In this document: positions 26,417 to 34,971 of the stretch, one piece after another
Numbering within the stretch: position 1 is the first letter of the stretch
How the letters are laid out: every line of letters begins with the position of its first letter
NCBI GenBank assembly: GCA_022842935.1
Contig: JALHOP010000001.1
Coordinates: 620,001 to 684,000 of the forward strand
Origin: Myxococcota bacterium
GTDB taxonomy: Bacteria; Myxococcota; XYA12-FULL-58-9; JALHOP01
Reading direction: 5' to 3'
DNA length: 64,000 nucleotides
Notes under the pieces: model-generated
Told to the model about the DNA's origin: nothing
The model's input: the letters and a program-made list of their open reading frames with translations, nothing else
The model's database searches: none
Position numbers and translations under genes: made by a program

Positions 26417-28627
26417 TTAGAGCGTCAGGAGATACGCCAACAGATCGTTCACCTCGCCGGGCGTCAAGCTCTTCGCGTTGCCGTGTGGCGGGCTCGCATA
26501 GCGCTCGACGACCGCTCGCAAGGCGAAACGATCGTGCACCTCGAGGACCCCTCGCTCCGCCACGACGTCGAAGCCGCCAAGGCCCGTGTTGAGCATCGGC
26601 CAAACGTCCCAGGCGCCGATCAAGGCAGGGATCGAAAAGCCCGTGAAGTATTCGCTCTGCATCTCCTCGCGTAGAGGCATGCGGTGGGGAGTGCCCACTT
26701 CGATGAAGCGATTGCGGGTCGCGGCCACCTGGTCCGTCGTGAAGTACGGCGCGGGATGGCAGGACGCGCAATCGGCCTTGCCCTCGAACAGCTTCATGCC
26801 CGCGCGCGGCGCGCCCTTCGCGCCGTCCGGCAGGGTCAGCTCGGCCGGTGGAGCACCGTCTGGGCCTACGAACGGATTGGGAAGGGTGGCAAGCTCACTT
26901 GCGAAGATGGTGAGCCACGTGACCTCGTCATTGGTCTGAACGGGGTTCTGGAAGCGATTGCGGTCGCCGACTTTGCGGTTGGTCTCGGCGATGCTGAAGG
27001 TGCTCGCGGGTACGAAGTAGGGCGGCGTCTCCGCGGTCCCCCGCACGGTGGGGACGCGGTAGATGCGTAGCGGCGTCGTCTTCTCGAACAGGACGCTGTC
27101 GCCGTGACCGTCGAGGTGGCAGGCGTCGCACGACATGCCGGTGCGGCCAAGGTCTGTGTAGTACAGAATTTGGCCCAGCCGCTTCTCGCGCTGGCCGAGC
27201 GTGTTGACCAGCGCAACCTGCTTGGTGGTGAGAGTTTGTGGGGCTTGTTCGACGTCAATGATCGCAAGGGTTCCGCTAAACCGGTTCAGGACGTAGAGTG
27301 TCTTGCGATCTGGCGACAGCGCGAGGGCTTGCGGACCCGAGTGCAGCTCGACACCTGAGCGCTGATTGACGCTGAAGTCCGACGGCACGCGCGTCAGAGG
27401 GAAGTCTTTGCGAGGAGGGATGGGGAGCGACGTCACCGCGGCCTTGTCGCCGGTGATGAGCTTGGCAAGCTCGACGACGCGCACGAGGCCGGTTGCGACA
27501 TCGGCCACGTAGACACGCCCGCCTTCTTCATCGGCGACCAGCGCTTGTGGCACACCAAAGCCGAAACCCAGGTGGGACGTGACTCGATTGGCGGCGAGAT
27601 CGACGACACTGATGCCGCCGTTCATGCTCACTTCCATCTTGTCCGGGTTAGGGCCGATGTTTGGACCGATGTTCGCAGAGAGCACCTTGTCCGCTTTGGC
27701 GAGCCATACGAGATCGCGTTGTGCTTTGCCTCCCATGATGTAGCGACTGTACGGCTCTGTGTGACCACCGATGATGCGTGTCTCGGGGTCGGGGGTGATG
27801 GCCGCGATTTGTTTGCCGCTGTCGCGTTCGAGGCGCTCGATGCGACCAGTGAGCACGCTGCCCACGGCGATCGAGGTCGACGTCAGAGTGAGGCTCTTTG
27901 GGTTGGGATCGACCGTCGTCGACCACTTCAAGGCGCCGTCGGCGAGTGCGATCTTACGGACAGTGTCGAGCGCTTGTTCGGCGATGATCAGGGCGTCCCC
28001 GTCGACCACGAGCGCGCTCGCGTACGCGGGAGCTGCGAGCTCGCGCAACTTCTTCCCGGTGGCCGCGTCGCATATCCACACGGTAGGCTCGAACTGGTGC
28101 GCAATCAGCAGGCGCTTCGCCCCGTCGCTCTCCGCATAAACCGCGAGCGCGCTCGGTCCATCCCCGGCAGGCAACACCTCGACCGTCCCTTGGGCGACAT
28201 CGTAGCGATAGATGGAGTCGGTCGTTCCCGAAGCCGCGAAGACACTGCCTTCGCCGACCGTAAGCGTCGTCAGATCTGGGAAAGCCGCGTCGTTGACAAC
28301 GCGCAACCGCACCGGCTGCGTCGAGGCCTTAGCGCCAACCAAATTGACGGTGACCGCTTGCGCATCGCTACTCGCGCCGATCGCGAGATCTGCTGGCAAC
28401 CGGACATATGCGTGTGTTGCATCCACCGACGTGACCGGGAGTGCCCGCGAAAATGGGGGGCCAAGCTCGAGCTGCATCCCGTCTTTGAAGTTTTTCCCAA
28501 CGAGCGCGAGCGGTTGACTGGTTTGGTTGCTTACCAAGCGGGGGCCGATGTCGGTCAGCTCTGGGGGCTTCGAGCAGGCGAGAACGAACAGGAACAACAA
28601 AGGTGCAATGCGGGGGGCCATGGGCAA
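26417..28627 (-). CDS. lipoprotein: beta-propeller plus dihaem cytochrome c
   Basis: A 736-residue exported protein with a lipobox (Phe-Val-Leu-Ala-Cys, Cys18). About residues 110-450 look like a YncE-type seven-bladed propeller (Val-Tyr-Val-Ala-Asp and Thr-Leu-Tyr-Val-Leu-Asn strands). The C-terminal part has two haem c sites, Cys-Asp-Ala-Cys-His and Cys-Ala-Ser-Cys-His, with a MauG/cytochrome c peroxidase style segment between them (Arg-Val-Pro-Thr-Val-Arg-Gly-Thr). Two haems plus a propeller suggest electron transfer or peroxidase-like oxidation on a surface. Methionine or His ligands beyond the CXXCH could not be fixed by eye. The gene has its own upstream region shared with the divergent aldehyde dehydrogenase. 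Confidence 0.88.
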   Translation of the reverse strand: MPMAPRIAPLLFLFVLACSKPPELTDIGPRLVSNQTSQPLALVGKNFKDGMQLELGPPFSRALPVTSVDATHAYVRLPADLAIGASSDAQAVTVNLVGAKASTQPVRLRVVNDAAFPDLTTLTVGEGSVFAASGTTDSIYRYDVAQGTVEVLPAGDGPSALAVYAESDGAKRLLIAHQFEPTVWICDAATGKKLRELAAPAYASALVVDGDALIIAEQALDTVRKIALADGALKWSTTVDPNPKSLTLTSTSIAVGSVLTGRIERLERDSGKQIAAITPDPETRIIGGHTEPYSRYIMGGKAQRDLVWLAKADKVLSANIGPNIGPNPDKMEVSMNGGISVVDLAANRVTSHLGFGFGVPQALVADEEGGRVYVADVATGLVRVVELAKLITGDKAAVTSLPIPPRKDFPLTRVPSDFSVNQRSGVELHSGPQALALSPDRKTLYVLNRFSGTLAIIDVEQAPQTLTTKQVALVNTLGQREKRLGQILYYTDLGRTGMSCDACHLDGHGDSVLFEKTTPLRIYRVPTVRGTAETPPYFVPASTFSIAETNRKVGDRNRFQNPVQTNDEVTWLTIFASELATLPNPFVGPDGAPPAELTLPDGAKGAPRAGMKLFEGKADCASCHPAPYFTTDQVAATRNRFIEVGTPHRMPLREEMQSEYFTGFSIPALIGAWDVWPMLNTGLGGFDVVAERGVLEVHDRFALRAVVERYASPPHGNAKSLTPGEVNDLLAYLLTL

Positions 28628-28652
28628 AACCTAGGCGAGTCCACGCGCGCCT

Positions 28653-28671
28653 CGCAAATGAAACGTTTGCG
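28653..28671. promoter_or_regulatory. inverted repeat in divergent promoter region
   Basis: CGCAAA (28653-28658) and TTTGCG (28666-28671) are perfect inverted arms, and AAACGTTT (28661-28668) is itself palindromic. It lies between the propeller/cytochrome gene (minus strand) and the aldehyde dehydrogenase gene (plus strand), so it could control either one. This is inference from symmetry and place only. Confidence 0.4.
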
Positions 28672-28697
28672 CCCGTCACCTTGCCCTAGGGTGGCGT

Positions 28698-28767
28698 TCG
28701 TGCCGGCCTTGACCTTGCGAAGACGCGGTTGCACTGTCCGCGCTCCGGTGCTCGTACCGGCCTTCGA
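28698..28767. repeat. direct repeats upstream of aldehyde dehydrogenase
   Basis: TCGTGCCGGCCTTGA (28698-28712) recurs as TCGTACCGGCCTTCGA at 28752-28767, with one substitution and one inserted base. The copies are 54 bases apart, about five helix turns, on the same face, just before the ribosome site of the plus-strand gene. A regulator could bind both; chance cannot be excluded. Confidence 0.35.
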
Positions 28768-28778
28768 GGATTGAAAAC

Positions 28779-30299
28779 ATGCGCGACATCTTGAACGAGC
28801 TCGGCTTGGGTTCCGACAGCTTCGGCGCCTCGGCGGGTGCCCCTATCGAAACGCATGGCGACTGGCTCGACAGCTTCGCACCCGGAGACGGTTCCAAGAT
28901 CGGTCGCGTGAAGATGGCGACGCTCGACGATTACGAGGTCGTCATGAAAAAGACCCTGGGGGTCTTCGAGAAGTGGCGCGCCCTCCCGGCGCCGCAACGC
29001 GGCGAGATCGTGCGCGAGATGGGCAACGCGCTGCGCGCCAAGAAGAAAGCGCTGGGCGCCTTGGTCGCGCTCGAGATGGGGAAGATCCGCGCTGAAGGCG
29101 AGGGCGAGGTCCAAGAGATGATCGATATCGCTGACTTCGCGGTCGGTCTGTCGCGGCAGATCTACGGCCAGGTCATCGCGAGCGAGCGGCCTCTGCACCG
29201 CCTGACGGAGCAGTGGCACCCGCTTGGCTGTGTCGGCATCATCAGCGCGTTCAATTTCCCCGTCGCGGTCTGGTCGTGGAACGCTTTCATTGCAGCGGTT
29301 TGCGGGGACGTCATGGTGTGGAAGCCGTCCTTCAAGACGCCGCTGTGCGCGATCGCGGTGCAGAAGATTGTCGACGAGGTTCTCGCCAAGCACAACATGC
29401 TCGGTGTGATGTCGCTGGTTATCGGTCCCAACGAGACGATCGGCGAGCGTCTCATCCACGACGAGCGCGTGCCTCTCATCTCGGCGACCGGCTCGACCCG
29501 TATGGGGCAACACGTTGGCCAAGTGGTTGCCAAGCGCTTTGGCAGGTCGTTGCTCGAGCTCGGCGGCAACAACGCGTTGGTCGTTATGGACGACGCAAAC
29601 CAGGACCTCGCCCTGCGCGCGGTGCTCTTCGGCGCCGTCGGCACAGCCGGCCAGCGCTGCACATCGACCCGACGTCTTTTGGTACACAAGACCATCGCGA
29701 GCGGCTTCGTCGACAAGCTCGTGAAGGCTTACGACCAGGTAAAGATCGGCAATCCGCTCGCCGAAGGCACGCTGATGGGACCCTTGATCGATACCGACGC
29801 GGTGGCGAGCTTCACCCGCGCGCTCGAACAGGTGAAGGCGCAAGGCGGCGAGATCCTCCGCGGCGGCAAGCGGCTCACAGGCGACAATTACCCCGGTGGC
29901 TGTTACGTCGAGCCTGCGATCGTCCGCGCCAAGGCCGACATGCAGATCGTTCGCGAGGAGACCTTCGCGCCCATCCTCTACATCATCACAGTCGACTCGC
30001 TGGAGGAGGCGATCCGCATCAACAACGACGTGCCGCAGGGTCTTTCGAGCTCCATCTTCACGGAGTCGATGCGCAACGCCGAGCGTTGGGTCTCGGCGAT
30101 GGGCAGCGACTGTGGCATCGCCAACGTCAATGTTGGCACCAGCGGCGCGGAGATCGGCGGCGCCTTCGGCGGTGAGAAGCACACAGGCGGCGGTCGCGAA
30201 GCCGGCTCTGACTCATGGAAGGCGTACATGCGCCGTCAAACGCAAACCGTGAACTGGTCGACGGCGCTGCCGCTCGCCCAAGGAATTCAGTTCCTATGA
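28779..30299 (+). CDS. ALDH7-type aldehyde dehydrogenase (aminoadipate semialdehyde)
   Basis: A 506-residue NAD(P)-dependent aldehyde dehydrogenase. The catalytic Cys294 sits in Gly-Gln-Arg-Cys-Thr-Ser-Thr-Arg-Arg and the general base Glu260 in Leu-Leu-Glu-Leu-Gly-Gly-Asn-Asn. Gly-Ala-Val-Gly-Thr-Ala-Gly-Gln-Arg-Cys and Glu-Leu-Gly-Gly-Asn-Asn are signatures of the ALDH7 (antiquitin) family, which oxidises alpha-aminoadipic semialdehyde in lysine breakdown, though related ones handle other aldehydes. The ATG has a GAGG ribosome site nine bases upstream. The stop overlaps the pgk start (ATGA), so a lysine-type or osmotic-stress enzyme is coupled to glycolysis genes here. No lysine-degradation partner is in the window, so the substrate is an inference. 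Confidence 0.93.
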   Translation: MRDILNELGLGSDSFGASAGAPIETHGDWLDSFAPGDGSKIGRVKMATLDDYEVVMKKTLGVFEKWRALPAPQRGEIVREMGNALRAKKKALGALVALEMGKIRAEGEGEVQEMIDIADFAVGLSRQIYGQVIASERPLHRLTEQWHPLGCVGIISAFNFPVAVWSWNAFIAAVCGDVMVWKPSFKTPLCAIAVQKIVDEVLAKHNMLGVMSLVIGPNETIGERLIHDERVPLISATGSTRMGQHVGQVVAKRFGRSLLELGGNNALVVMDDANQDLALRAVLFGAVGTAGQRCTSTRRLLVHKTIASGFVDKLVKAYDQVKIGNPLAEGTLMGPLIDTDAVASFTRALEQVKAQGGEILRGGKRLTGDNYPGGCYVEPAIVRAKADMQIVREETFAPILYIITVDSLEEAIRINNDVPQGLSSSIFTESMRNAERWVSAMGSDCGIANVNVGTSGAEIGGAFGGEKHTGGGREAGSDSWKAYMRRQTQTVNWSTALPLAQGIQFL

Positions 30300-31486
30300 A
30301 AACACTACCGTCCCTGCGCGACATGCAGCTCGAAGGTCGCCCAGTCTTCATGCGCGTCGACTTCAATGTCCCCGTCGAAGACGGGAAGATCACGAGCGAT
30401 GCGCGTATTCGCGCGGCCCTACCGTCCATCAAGCACGCGCTCGGCGCCGGAGCGAGGCTCGCTCTCGCGTCGCACTTCGGCCGCCCGAAGGGCAAGCGTA
30501 ACAAGGAGTTCTCGCTCGAGGCGGTGGGTAACCGGCTGAGCGAGCTTCTCGGCAAAGACGTCGTCTTCGCGGAGGACTGCGTGGGCGATGGCGTCACCGG
30601 TCTCGTCCGCGACGCCCGCCCGGGCAGCGTCATGCTCCTCGAGAACCTGCGCTTTCACGCCCAAGAGGAAGACAACGACGCCGAGTTCTCGAAGAAGCTC
30701 GCGGCGCCGTTCGAGGTGTACGTCAATGACGCGTTCGGCGCATCCCACCGGGCCCACGCGTCGATCGTCGGCATGACGCACTTCATGAAGCAAAAATGTG
30801 CGGGCTTCCTGCTCGAGGCCGAAGTGAAGGCGCTCGGGAAGATGCTCGAAGGCGCCGAGAAGCCGTTCGTCGCGGTAGTTGGCGGCGCAAAGGTGGCCGA
30901 CAAGCTGGGCGTCTTGAAGGCCCTCATCCAGCGCGTCGATGTGCTCTGCATCGGTGGCGCCATGGCCTACACGTTTCTCAAGGCGCGCGGGGTCGAAGTC
31001 GGGTCGTCGAAGTGGGAGGGCGACAAGCTGCGCGACGCGACCGAGGTGATGAAGCGCGCCAAGGACCGCGACGTGCGGGTCTTGCTACCCGTCGACCACG
31101 TGGTCGCGGAAGTCTTCGACGAAAACGCCAAGGCGACCGTGGTCGCCGACGAGGACATTCCGGAAGGGAGCATGGGGCTCGACATCGGGCCCGAGACGCG
31201 CAAGCTGTACGCGGACGTCATCGACGACGCCAAGACGGTCTTCTGGAACGGGCCGATGGGCGTCTTCGAGTGGGACAAATTTGCGAAAGGCACGAACGCT
31301 ATCGCGGAAGCGGTTGCTGCCTCGGATGCCTACACTGTCGTTGGTGGCGGCGATTCGGTTGCAGCCATCGAGAAGGCGGGCGTCGAGTCGCGCATCAAGC
31401 ACATCTCGACCGGTGGCGGCGCTTCGCTCGAGCTGCTCGAGCTCGGGACCCTGCCCGGGATCGACGCTCTTCTAGGAAAGGGCTAA
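30296..31486 (+). CDS. pgk: phosphoglycerate kinase
   Basis: A 396-residue cytosolic enzyme moving phosphate between 1,3-bisphosphoglycerate and ADP. The N-terminal signature Val-Asp-Phe-Asn-Val-Pro and the basic patch Ser-His-Phe-Gly-Arg-Pro-Lys-Gly are present, as are the C-terminal nucleotide motifs Gly-Pro-Met-Gly-Val-Phe-Glu and Gly-Gly-Gly-Asp-Ser. Length is normal. The start ATG at 30296 overlaps the end of the ALDH7 gene by four bases. tpiA follows after a gap of four bases. gapdh is absent, so the usual gap-pgk-tpi order is broken here. Confidence 0.97.
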   Translation: MKTLPSLRDMQLEGRPVFMRVDFNVPVEDGKITSDARIRAALPSIKHALGAGARLALASHFGRPKGKRNKEFSLEAVGNRLSELLGKDVVFAEDCVGDGVTGLVRDARPGSVMLLENLRFHAQEEDNDAEFSKKLAAPFEVYVNDAFGASHRAHASIVGMTHFMKQKCAGFLLEAEVKALGKMLEGAEKPFVAVVGGAKVADKLGVLKALIQRVDVLCIGGAMAYTFLKARGVEVGSSKWEGDKLRDATEVMKRAKDRDVRVLLPVDHVVAEVFDENAKATVVADEDIPEGSMGLDIGPETRKLYADVIDDAKTVFWNGPMGVFEWDKFAKGTNAIAEAVAASDAYTVVGGGDSVAAIEKAGVESRIKHISTGGGASLELLELGTLPGIDALLGKG

Positions 31487-31490
31487 CGCC

Positions 31491-32255
31491 ATGGCACGCC
31501 GACCGATGGTCGCTGGCAACTGGAAGCTCAACAAGACGATTCCAGAGGCCTTGGCGCTGGTCACCGAGCTCAAGAACGCACTGGCATCGGTGCGCGACGT
31601 CGACATCGTCGTCGCGCCGCCGTTCACCGCGTTGTGGGCCGTGCATGAGCGGCTCGTCGGCACCAACATCGGCTTGTCGGCGCAGGAGATCTTCTTCGAA
31701 GACGCGGGCGCCTTTACCGGCAAGGTCTCGGGACCGATGGTGAAAGACGCTGGCTGTGCCTACGCCATCGTCGGCCATAGTGAGCGGCGCCAGCATTTCC
31801 ACGAGACCATCGAGACCTCGAACAAGCGCGTGCGCGCCGCTCTCAAGGCGGGGCTCATGCCGATCTTGTGTGTTGGCGAGACGCTCGATGACCGTCAGAA
31901 GAACAATACGACCAAAGTCGTCGCCGAGCAGCTCGATGGTGGTATCGCAGGGCTCTCGCTCGATGATCTCAAGCGCACCATCATCGCGTACGAGCCGGTC
32001 TGGGCCATCGGCACTGGTCACGTGGCGACACCCAAGCAGGCCCAAGAAGTCCATGGCATGATCCGCGATCGACTGCGCAGCCGAGACACCGCTATGGCGG
32101 ACGCGATGCGTATTCTCTACGGCGGTAGCGTCAAACCCGACAACGCGCATGACCTCAACGAGGAACCGGATATCGACGGCTCGTTGGTTGGCGGTGCCTC
32201 GCTGAAAGCCGCCGACTTCATTGCCATCGTGCGAGCGACGCGCGGCACGCACTGA
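31491..32255 (+). CDS. tpiA: triosephosphate isomerase
   Basis: A 254-residue TIM barrel enzyme interconverting dihydroxyacetone phosphate and glyceraldehyde 3-phosphate. Catalytic residues are all in place: Asn10 and Lys12 (Gly-Asn-Trp-Lys), His96 (Gly-His-Ser-Glu-Arg-Arg) and Glu168 (Ala-Tyr-Glu-Pro-Val-Trp-Ala-Ile-Gly-Thr-Gly), and the phosphate-binding Tyr-Gly-Gly-Ser-Val near the end. It follows pgk after four bases, in one operon. Confidence 0.97.
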   Translation: MARRPMVAGNWKLNKTIPEALALVTELKNALASVRDVDIVVAPPFTALWAVHERLVGTNIGLSAQEIFFEDAGAFTGKVSGPMVKDAGCAYAIVGHSERRQHFHETIETSNKRVRAALKAGLMPILCVGETLDDRQKNNTTKVVAEQLDGGIAGLSLDDLKRTIIAYEPVWAIGTGHVATPKQAQEVHGMIRDRLRSRDTAMADAMRILYGGSVKPDNAHDLNEEPDIDGSLVGGASLKAADFIAIVRATRGTH

Positions 32256-32440
32256 CGGCCCCTTCGGCGGCTGCTTCGCAGATCCTCGGACGCCGCGGAC
32301 GGACGAAGCTCCATCGTCGGTGCTTGCTGATTTGGCGTCAGCATGGCCCCGAGCGCCCCTGACAAAGCGACAGGGTTCGCCGCACGCCTGAACCCTCGGC
32401 GCTGTCGATAACGCGACGCTCGAGTACAGGAGTGTCACCC

Positions 32441-33331
32441 ATGATGAATGGCATCTCGCAGGTCGGCGCGACCTCGCCGTCTGACCGAACCCCACTGGCA
32501 CGAGATGCCGTGCCCCAGGTCGCGCCCCACGTGGCGACACCTGCCGTAACGCTTGCTCCTGCGCCCTTCGAGCTCATCCGAGGACGGACGACGCCCATCT
32601 TGGCGCTCGAGCCGCCGACGAGCGCGGGCGCTATCGCACGCCCAGCCGCCGTGCAGCCCCGCTACCCGTTCGTGGCGCTCGAGCCCGCTGATTCGCAGAG
32701 ACTCTATCGAAGTGTCTACGCCGAGTGCACCCGTGGGACCGAAGACGCCGAAGGCCGCTTGTTCAGCCCTGAAGAGATCCGCGAGCTTGGCCGCGCTTTG
32801 TTCGATGTGGCCCCGTTTCTGCGCTGTCCCAATCACCCGGCACGCTACGTCGCCCGCGTCGACAACCTGCTCGTCGAGACGATGGTGGTCCTCGACAGCG
32901 ACGACTGGCCTTGCGGCGTGTCTGGGAACGCTGGCGAGAGCCCGCGCAACCGCAGCTTCATTGCGCTCGGCGACCGCGCAGCGACACCCGGGTTTCACAA
33001 GACGACCGTGCATGAGGTCATCCACGCGGCCCTGCAGTCGCACGACCCCCGGACTTGCGGCAACTACCCAGACCATCAGAGCCCGTTGTTGCTCGAGTGG
33101 GCGAAGAAGATGGGGTGGAATGACAAGCTCGATGCCATCGAGCGTCCCTTGCCCGGAGAAACACCCGCGAGTGACTACGGGCACCGCAACGCGTTCGAAG
33201 ACATGGCGGAGGCCTTCGAGATGTACTTCACCGACCCCGTGGGCCTGATGGCAAAGTCACCGACGCGCTTTCGGTTCTGTCACGAGCTGGTTCTCGAGTT
33301 GAAGCGGCTGGGCGAGGTGCTGGTCGAGTAG
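32441..33331 (+). CDS. putative HEXXH metalloprotease
   Basis: A 296-residue protein. Residues 191-195 read His-Glu-Val-Ile-His in the context Thr-Val-His-Glu-Val-Ile-His-Ala-Ala, the zincin motif. A third ligand could be one of the Glu in Glu-Asp-Met-Ala-Glu-Ala-Phe-Glu (253-260), which fits the gluzincin pattern of a Glu in a C-terminal helix about 60 residues on. The N-terminus (about 1-70) is low complexity, rich in Pro, Ala and Thr, with no clear signal peptide. Four Cys are spread through the chain. The ATG at 32441 has AGGAG eight bases upstream. Activity is not proven; it could be a folded hydrolase of another kind. Confidence 0.75.
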   Translation: MMNGISQVGATSPSDRTPLARDAVPQVAPHVATPAVTLAPAPFELIRGRTTPILALEPPTSAGAIARPAAVQPRYPFVALEPADSQRLYRSVYAECTRGTEDAEGRLFSPEEIRELGRALFDVAPFLRCPNHPARYVARVDNLLVETMVVLDSDDWPCGVSGNAGESPRNRSFIALGDRAATPGFHKTTVHEVIHAALQSHDPRTCGNYPDHQSPLLLEWAKKMGWNDKLDAIERPLPGETPASDYGHRNAFEDMAEAFEMYFTDPVGLMAKSPTRFRFCHELVLELKRLGEVLVE

Positions 33332-33484
33332 GGCACGCGCGACCTCGATCGCTTCTTCGATTGTGGCTGCAGCGACGACCAGCAGCCACCGACCAACTCC
33401 CTGACGTCCTGGACACGTCTCCGCGCTTTTCTCAACCGAGCGCTCATGAGCACGCGTGAAACGTGCCCACGCCGCACTCGCTAC

Positions 33485-33931
33485 TCAGTCGCGCGCTGCC
33501 CGGAAACTCCCGATGAGCAGACCCGCGCCGCCGCCAACGCCCGCTGAGACGACCGCCCCCCCCGCGAGCGCTGCGCCGCGCCACGGCATGTCGGGGGTCG
33601 TCAGCGCCGCTGCTGCGCCCCCGATCACGGCCGCGACCAAGGCGAGGCCGACGCCCCACTTCAAGGCGTTACCCAGCACGTGGCCGGCGCGCTGCGGAAA
33701 TGGGCTCGGCCCGGCAGCGACGACCGCCCCGAGAGTGTCACGGGCCGCACGGCTCGAGGTGAGGTAGCCGGCGTCAACGCGCTCCTTGAACGCGACGAGC
33801 AGGGCATGCTCCTCCGGGGAGACATGGCCGCCGAGAACGTCGCGCGAGCAAAGGATCTCCGCATCGGCCACGTGCAAGTGGCCGTAGGCTTCCAAAGACG
33901 CGATTTCGCGACGAACGGCAGCGACGCTCAT
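33485..33931 (-). CDS. small membrane protein, C-terminal Gly/Ala helices
   Basis: A 148-residue protein. The N-terminal half (about 1-75) is soluble and charged, with one Cys and His-Leu-His. The C-terminal half has two Gly/Ala/Val-rich hydrophobic stretches (about 90-111 and 120-141) that read as membrane spans, with a short basic end. The ATG at 33931 has GAGG six bases upstream and the upstream alternative is unlikely. No family recognised. It lies between a metalloprotease gene (convergent) and the propeller gene behind it (same strand). Confidence 0.72.
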   Translation of the reverse strand: MSVAAVRREIASLEAYGHLHVADAEILCSRDVLGGHVSPEEHALLVAFKERVDAGYLTSSRAARDTLGAVVAAGPSPFPQRAGHVLGNALKWGVGLALVAAVIGGAAAALTTPDMPWRGAALAGGAVVSAGVGGGAGLLIGSFRAARD

Positions 33932-34095
33932 GGGGCACCTCGAATTTGATTGGAGACGAGCGGACGAAAGAGGAGGGAACGCAGTTATCGGCGCAGCGAG
34001 TCGACACGTTGTGTTGCCGCCCACGCGCAGCTGGCCACTCCAAGGCTGGCGGGTGCGCACGAGGGCAGCGTCTGGGGCGCGTATGGCCCATGACC

Positions 34096-34944
34096 TCAAG
34101 CGTAACGAGCGCCGAACCAACCAACGCCATCGAATCTAGCGCCGAGGTTGCCGCCAGCGACGGTCAAGTAGGTCTCCGCTCCGCTGACGCGGTAGACCGC
34201 GATGTTGTCCTTGACCGGCATGAGACGTGTTCCGGAAAGCTCCATGAGCCCGTCTTTGCCCGCGGCGATCACGATACGGTTACACCAGCACGCGATCGTG
34301 AAGAACGAACGCCCCGGATAGGGGTGTTGATGCCAATGGTCCGCGCTGCCGCGGAAGAGCGTCCCGTCCTGCGCGCAGACGAGAACATCGTTCGGTGCGA
34401 GACAGAGGACTCCAGAGAGGATCGCGCGCGTGGGTAGGGCGATTCGTCGCCAGGCTCGTCCGTCGTAGTGCGCGAGCAGCGCATCTTCGCCACACACGTA
34501 CAGGTCGTTTGGCGACGGACCCGCGATACTCAGAATCTTGGCGCCGAGGCTAGCGCCGAGGGGCTGCCAAGCCGACGCGCCGCGGGCATAGATCGAGCCG
34601 TCATCACCTCCGGCATAGATCTGCCCAGATGGTAATTGCCTGACTGTGTTCAGTGGTGAAGGCGATACCGGCTCTGCGTGCCAGACCTCGCCAGAGCCAA
34701 CATGGACGCGGCCGTCGCTGTCGCTGACGAAGAGCGTGCCGTCGACTGACCTCCAGATGTCGGTGAAAGCTACGGGTTGCTCGTAGAGAGCGTCTCTTAC
34801 GTTTTCTCCCGTTGCTCCCGAGACGTCTGACTCCCGAAACACGTACGAGTTGAAGCTCTCGCCATCGTAATACGCAGGGATCGTGTAGAGCCGTCCGTCG
34901 CCGTCCGACGCACACCCGTTACAGGTTACAGTGTAGTCCGCCAT
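34096..34944 (-). CDS. beta-propeller protein
   Basis: A 282-residue protein without a signal peptide at this start. The pattern Leu-Tyr-Val-Cys-Gly-Glu-Asp, Ile-Tyr-Ala-Gly-Gly-Asp-Asp-Gly-Ser and Leu-Phe-Val-Ser-Asp-Ser-Asp-Gly recurs about every 40-45 residues, in keeping with a six- or seven-bladed propeller. The N-terminal Cys-x-x-Cys (Cys-Asn-Gly-Cys) is of unknown use. It lies just downstream of the S9 peptidase gene, whose start is 28 bases further on the other side of the gap. No active site was found, so a binding role is likely. Confidence 0.72.
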   Translation of the reverse strand: MADYTVTCNGCASDGDGRLYTIPAYYDGESFNSYVFRESDVSGATGENVRDALYEQPVAFTDIWRSVDGTLFVSDSDGRVHVGSGEVWHAEPVSPSPLNTVRQLPSGQIYAGGDDGSIYARGASAWQPLGASLGAKILSIAGPSPNDLYVCGEDALLAHYDGRAWRRIALPTRAILSGVLCLAPNDVLVCAQDGTLFRGSADHWHQHPYPGRSFFTIACWCNRIVIAAGKDGLMELSGTRLMPVKDNIAVYRVSGAETYLTVAGGNLGARFDGVGWFGARYA

Positions 34945-34971
34945 CGCGTTGTTCTCCAGCCGTATCGGTCG

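Noticed and set aside
27545-28774. Plus-strand open frame opposite the propeller/cytochrome gene
   Set aside because: The minus frame has a lipobox and two haem motifs; this one has nothing.
28686-30182. Minus-strand open frame opposite the ALDH7 gene
   Set aside because: It is a shadow of the dehydrogenase with no family features.
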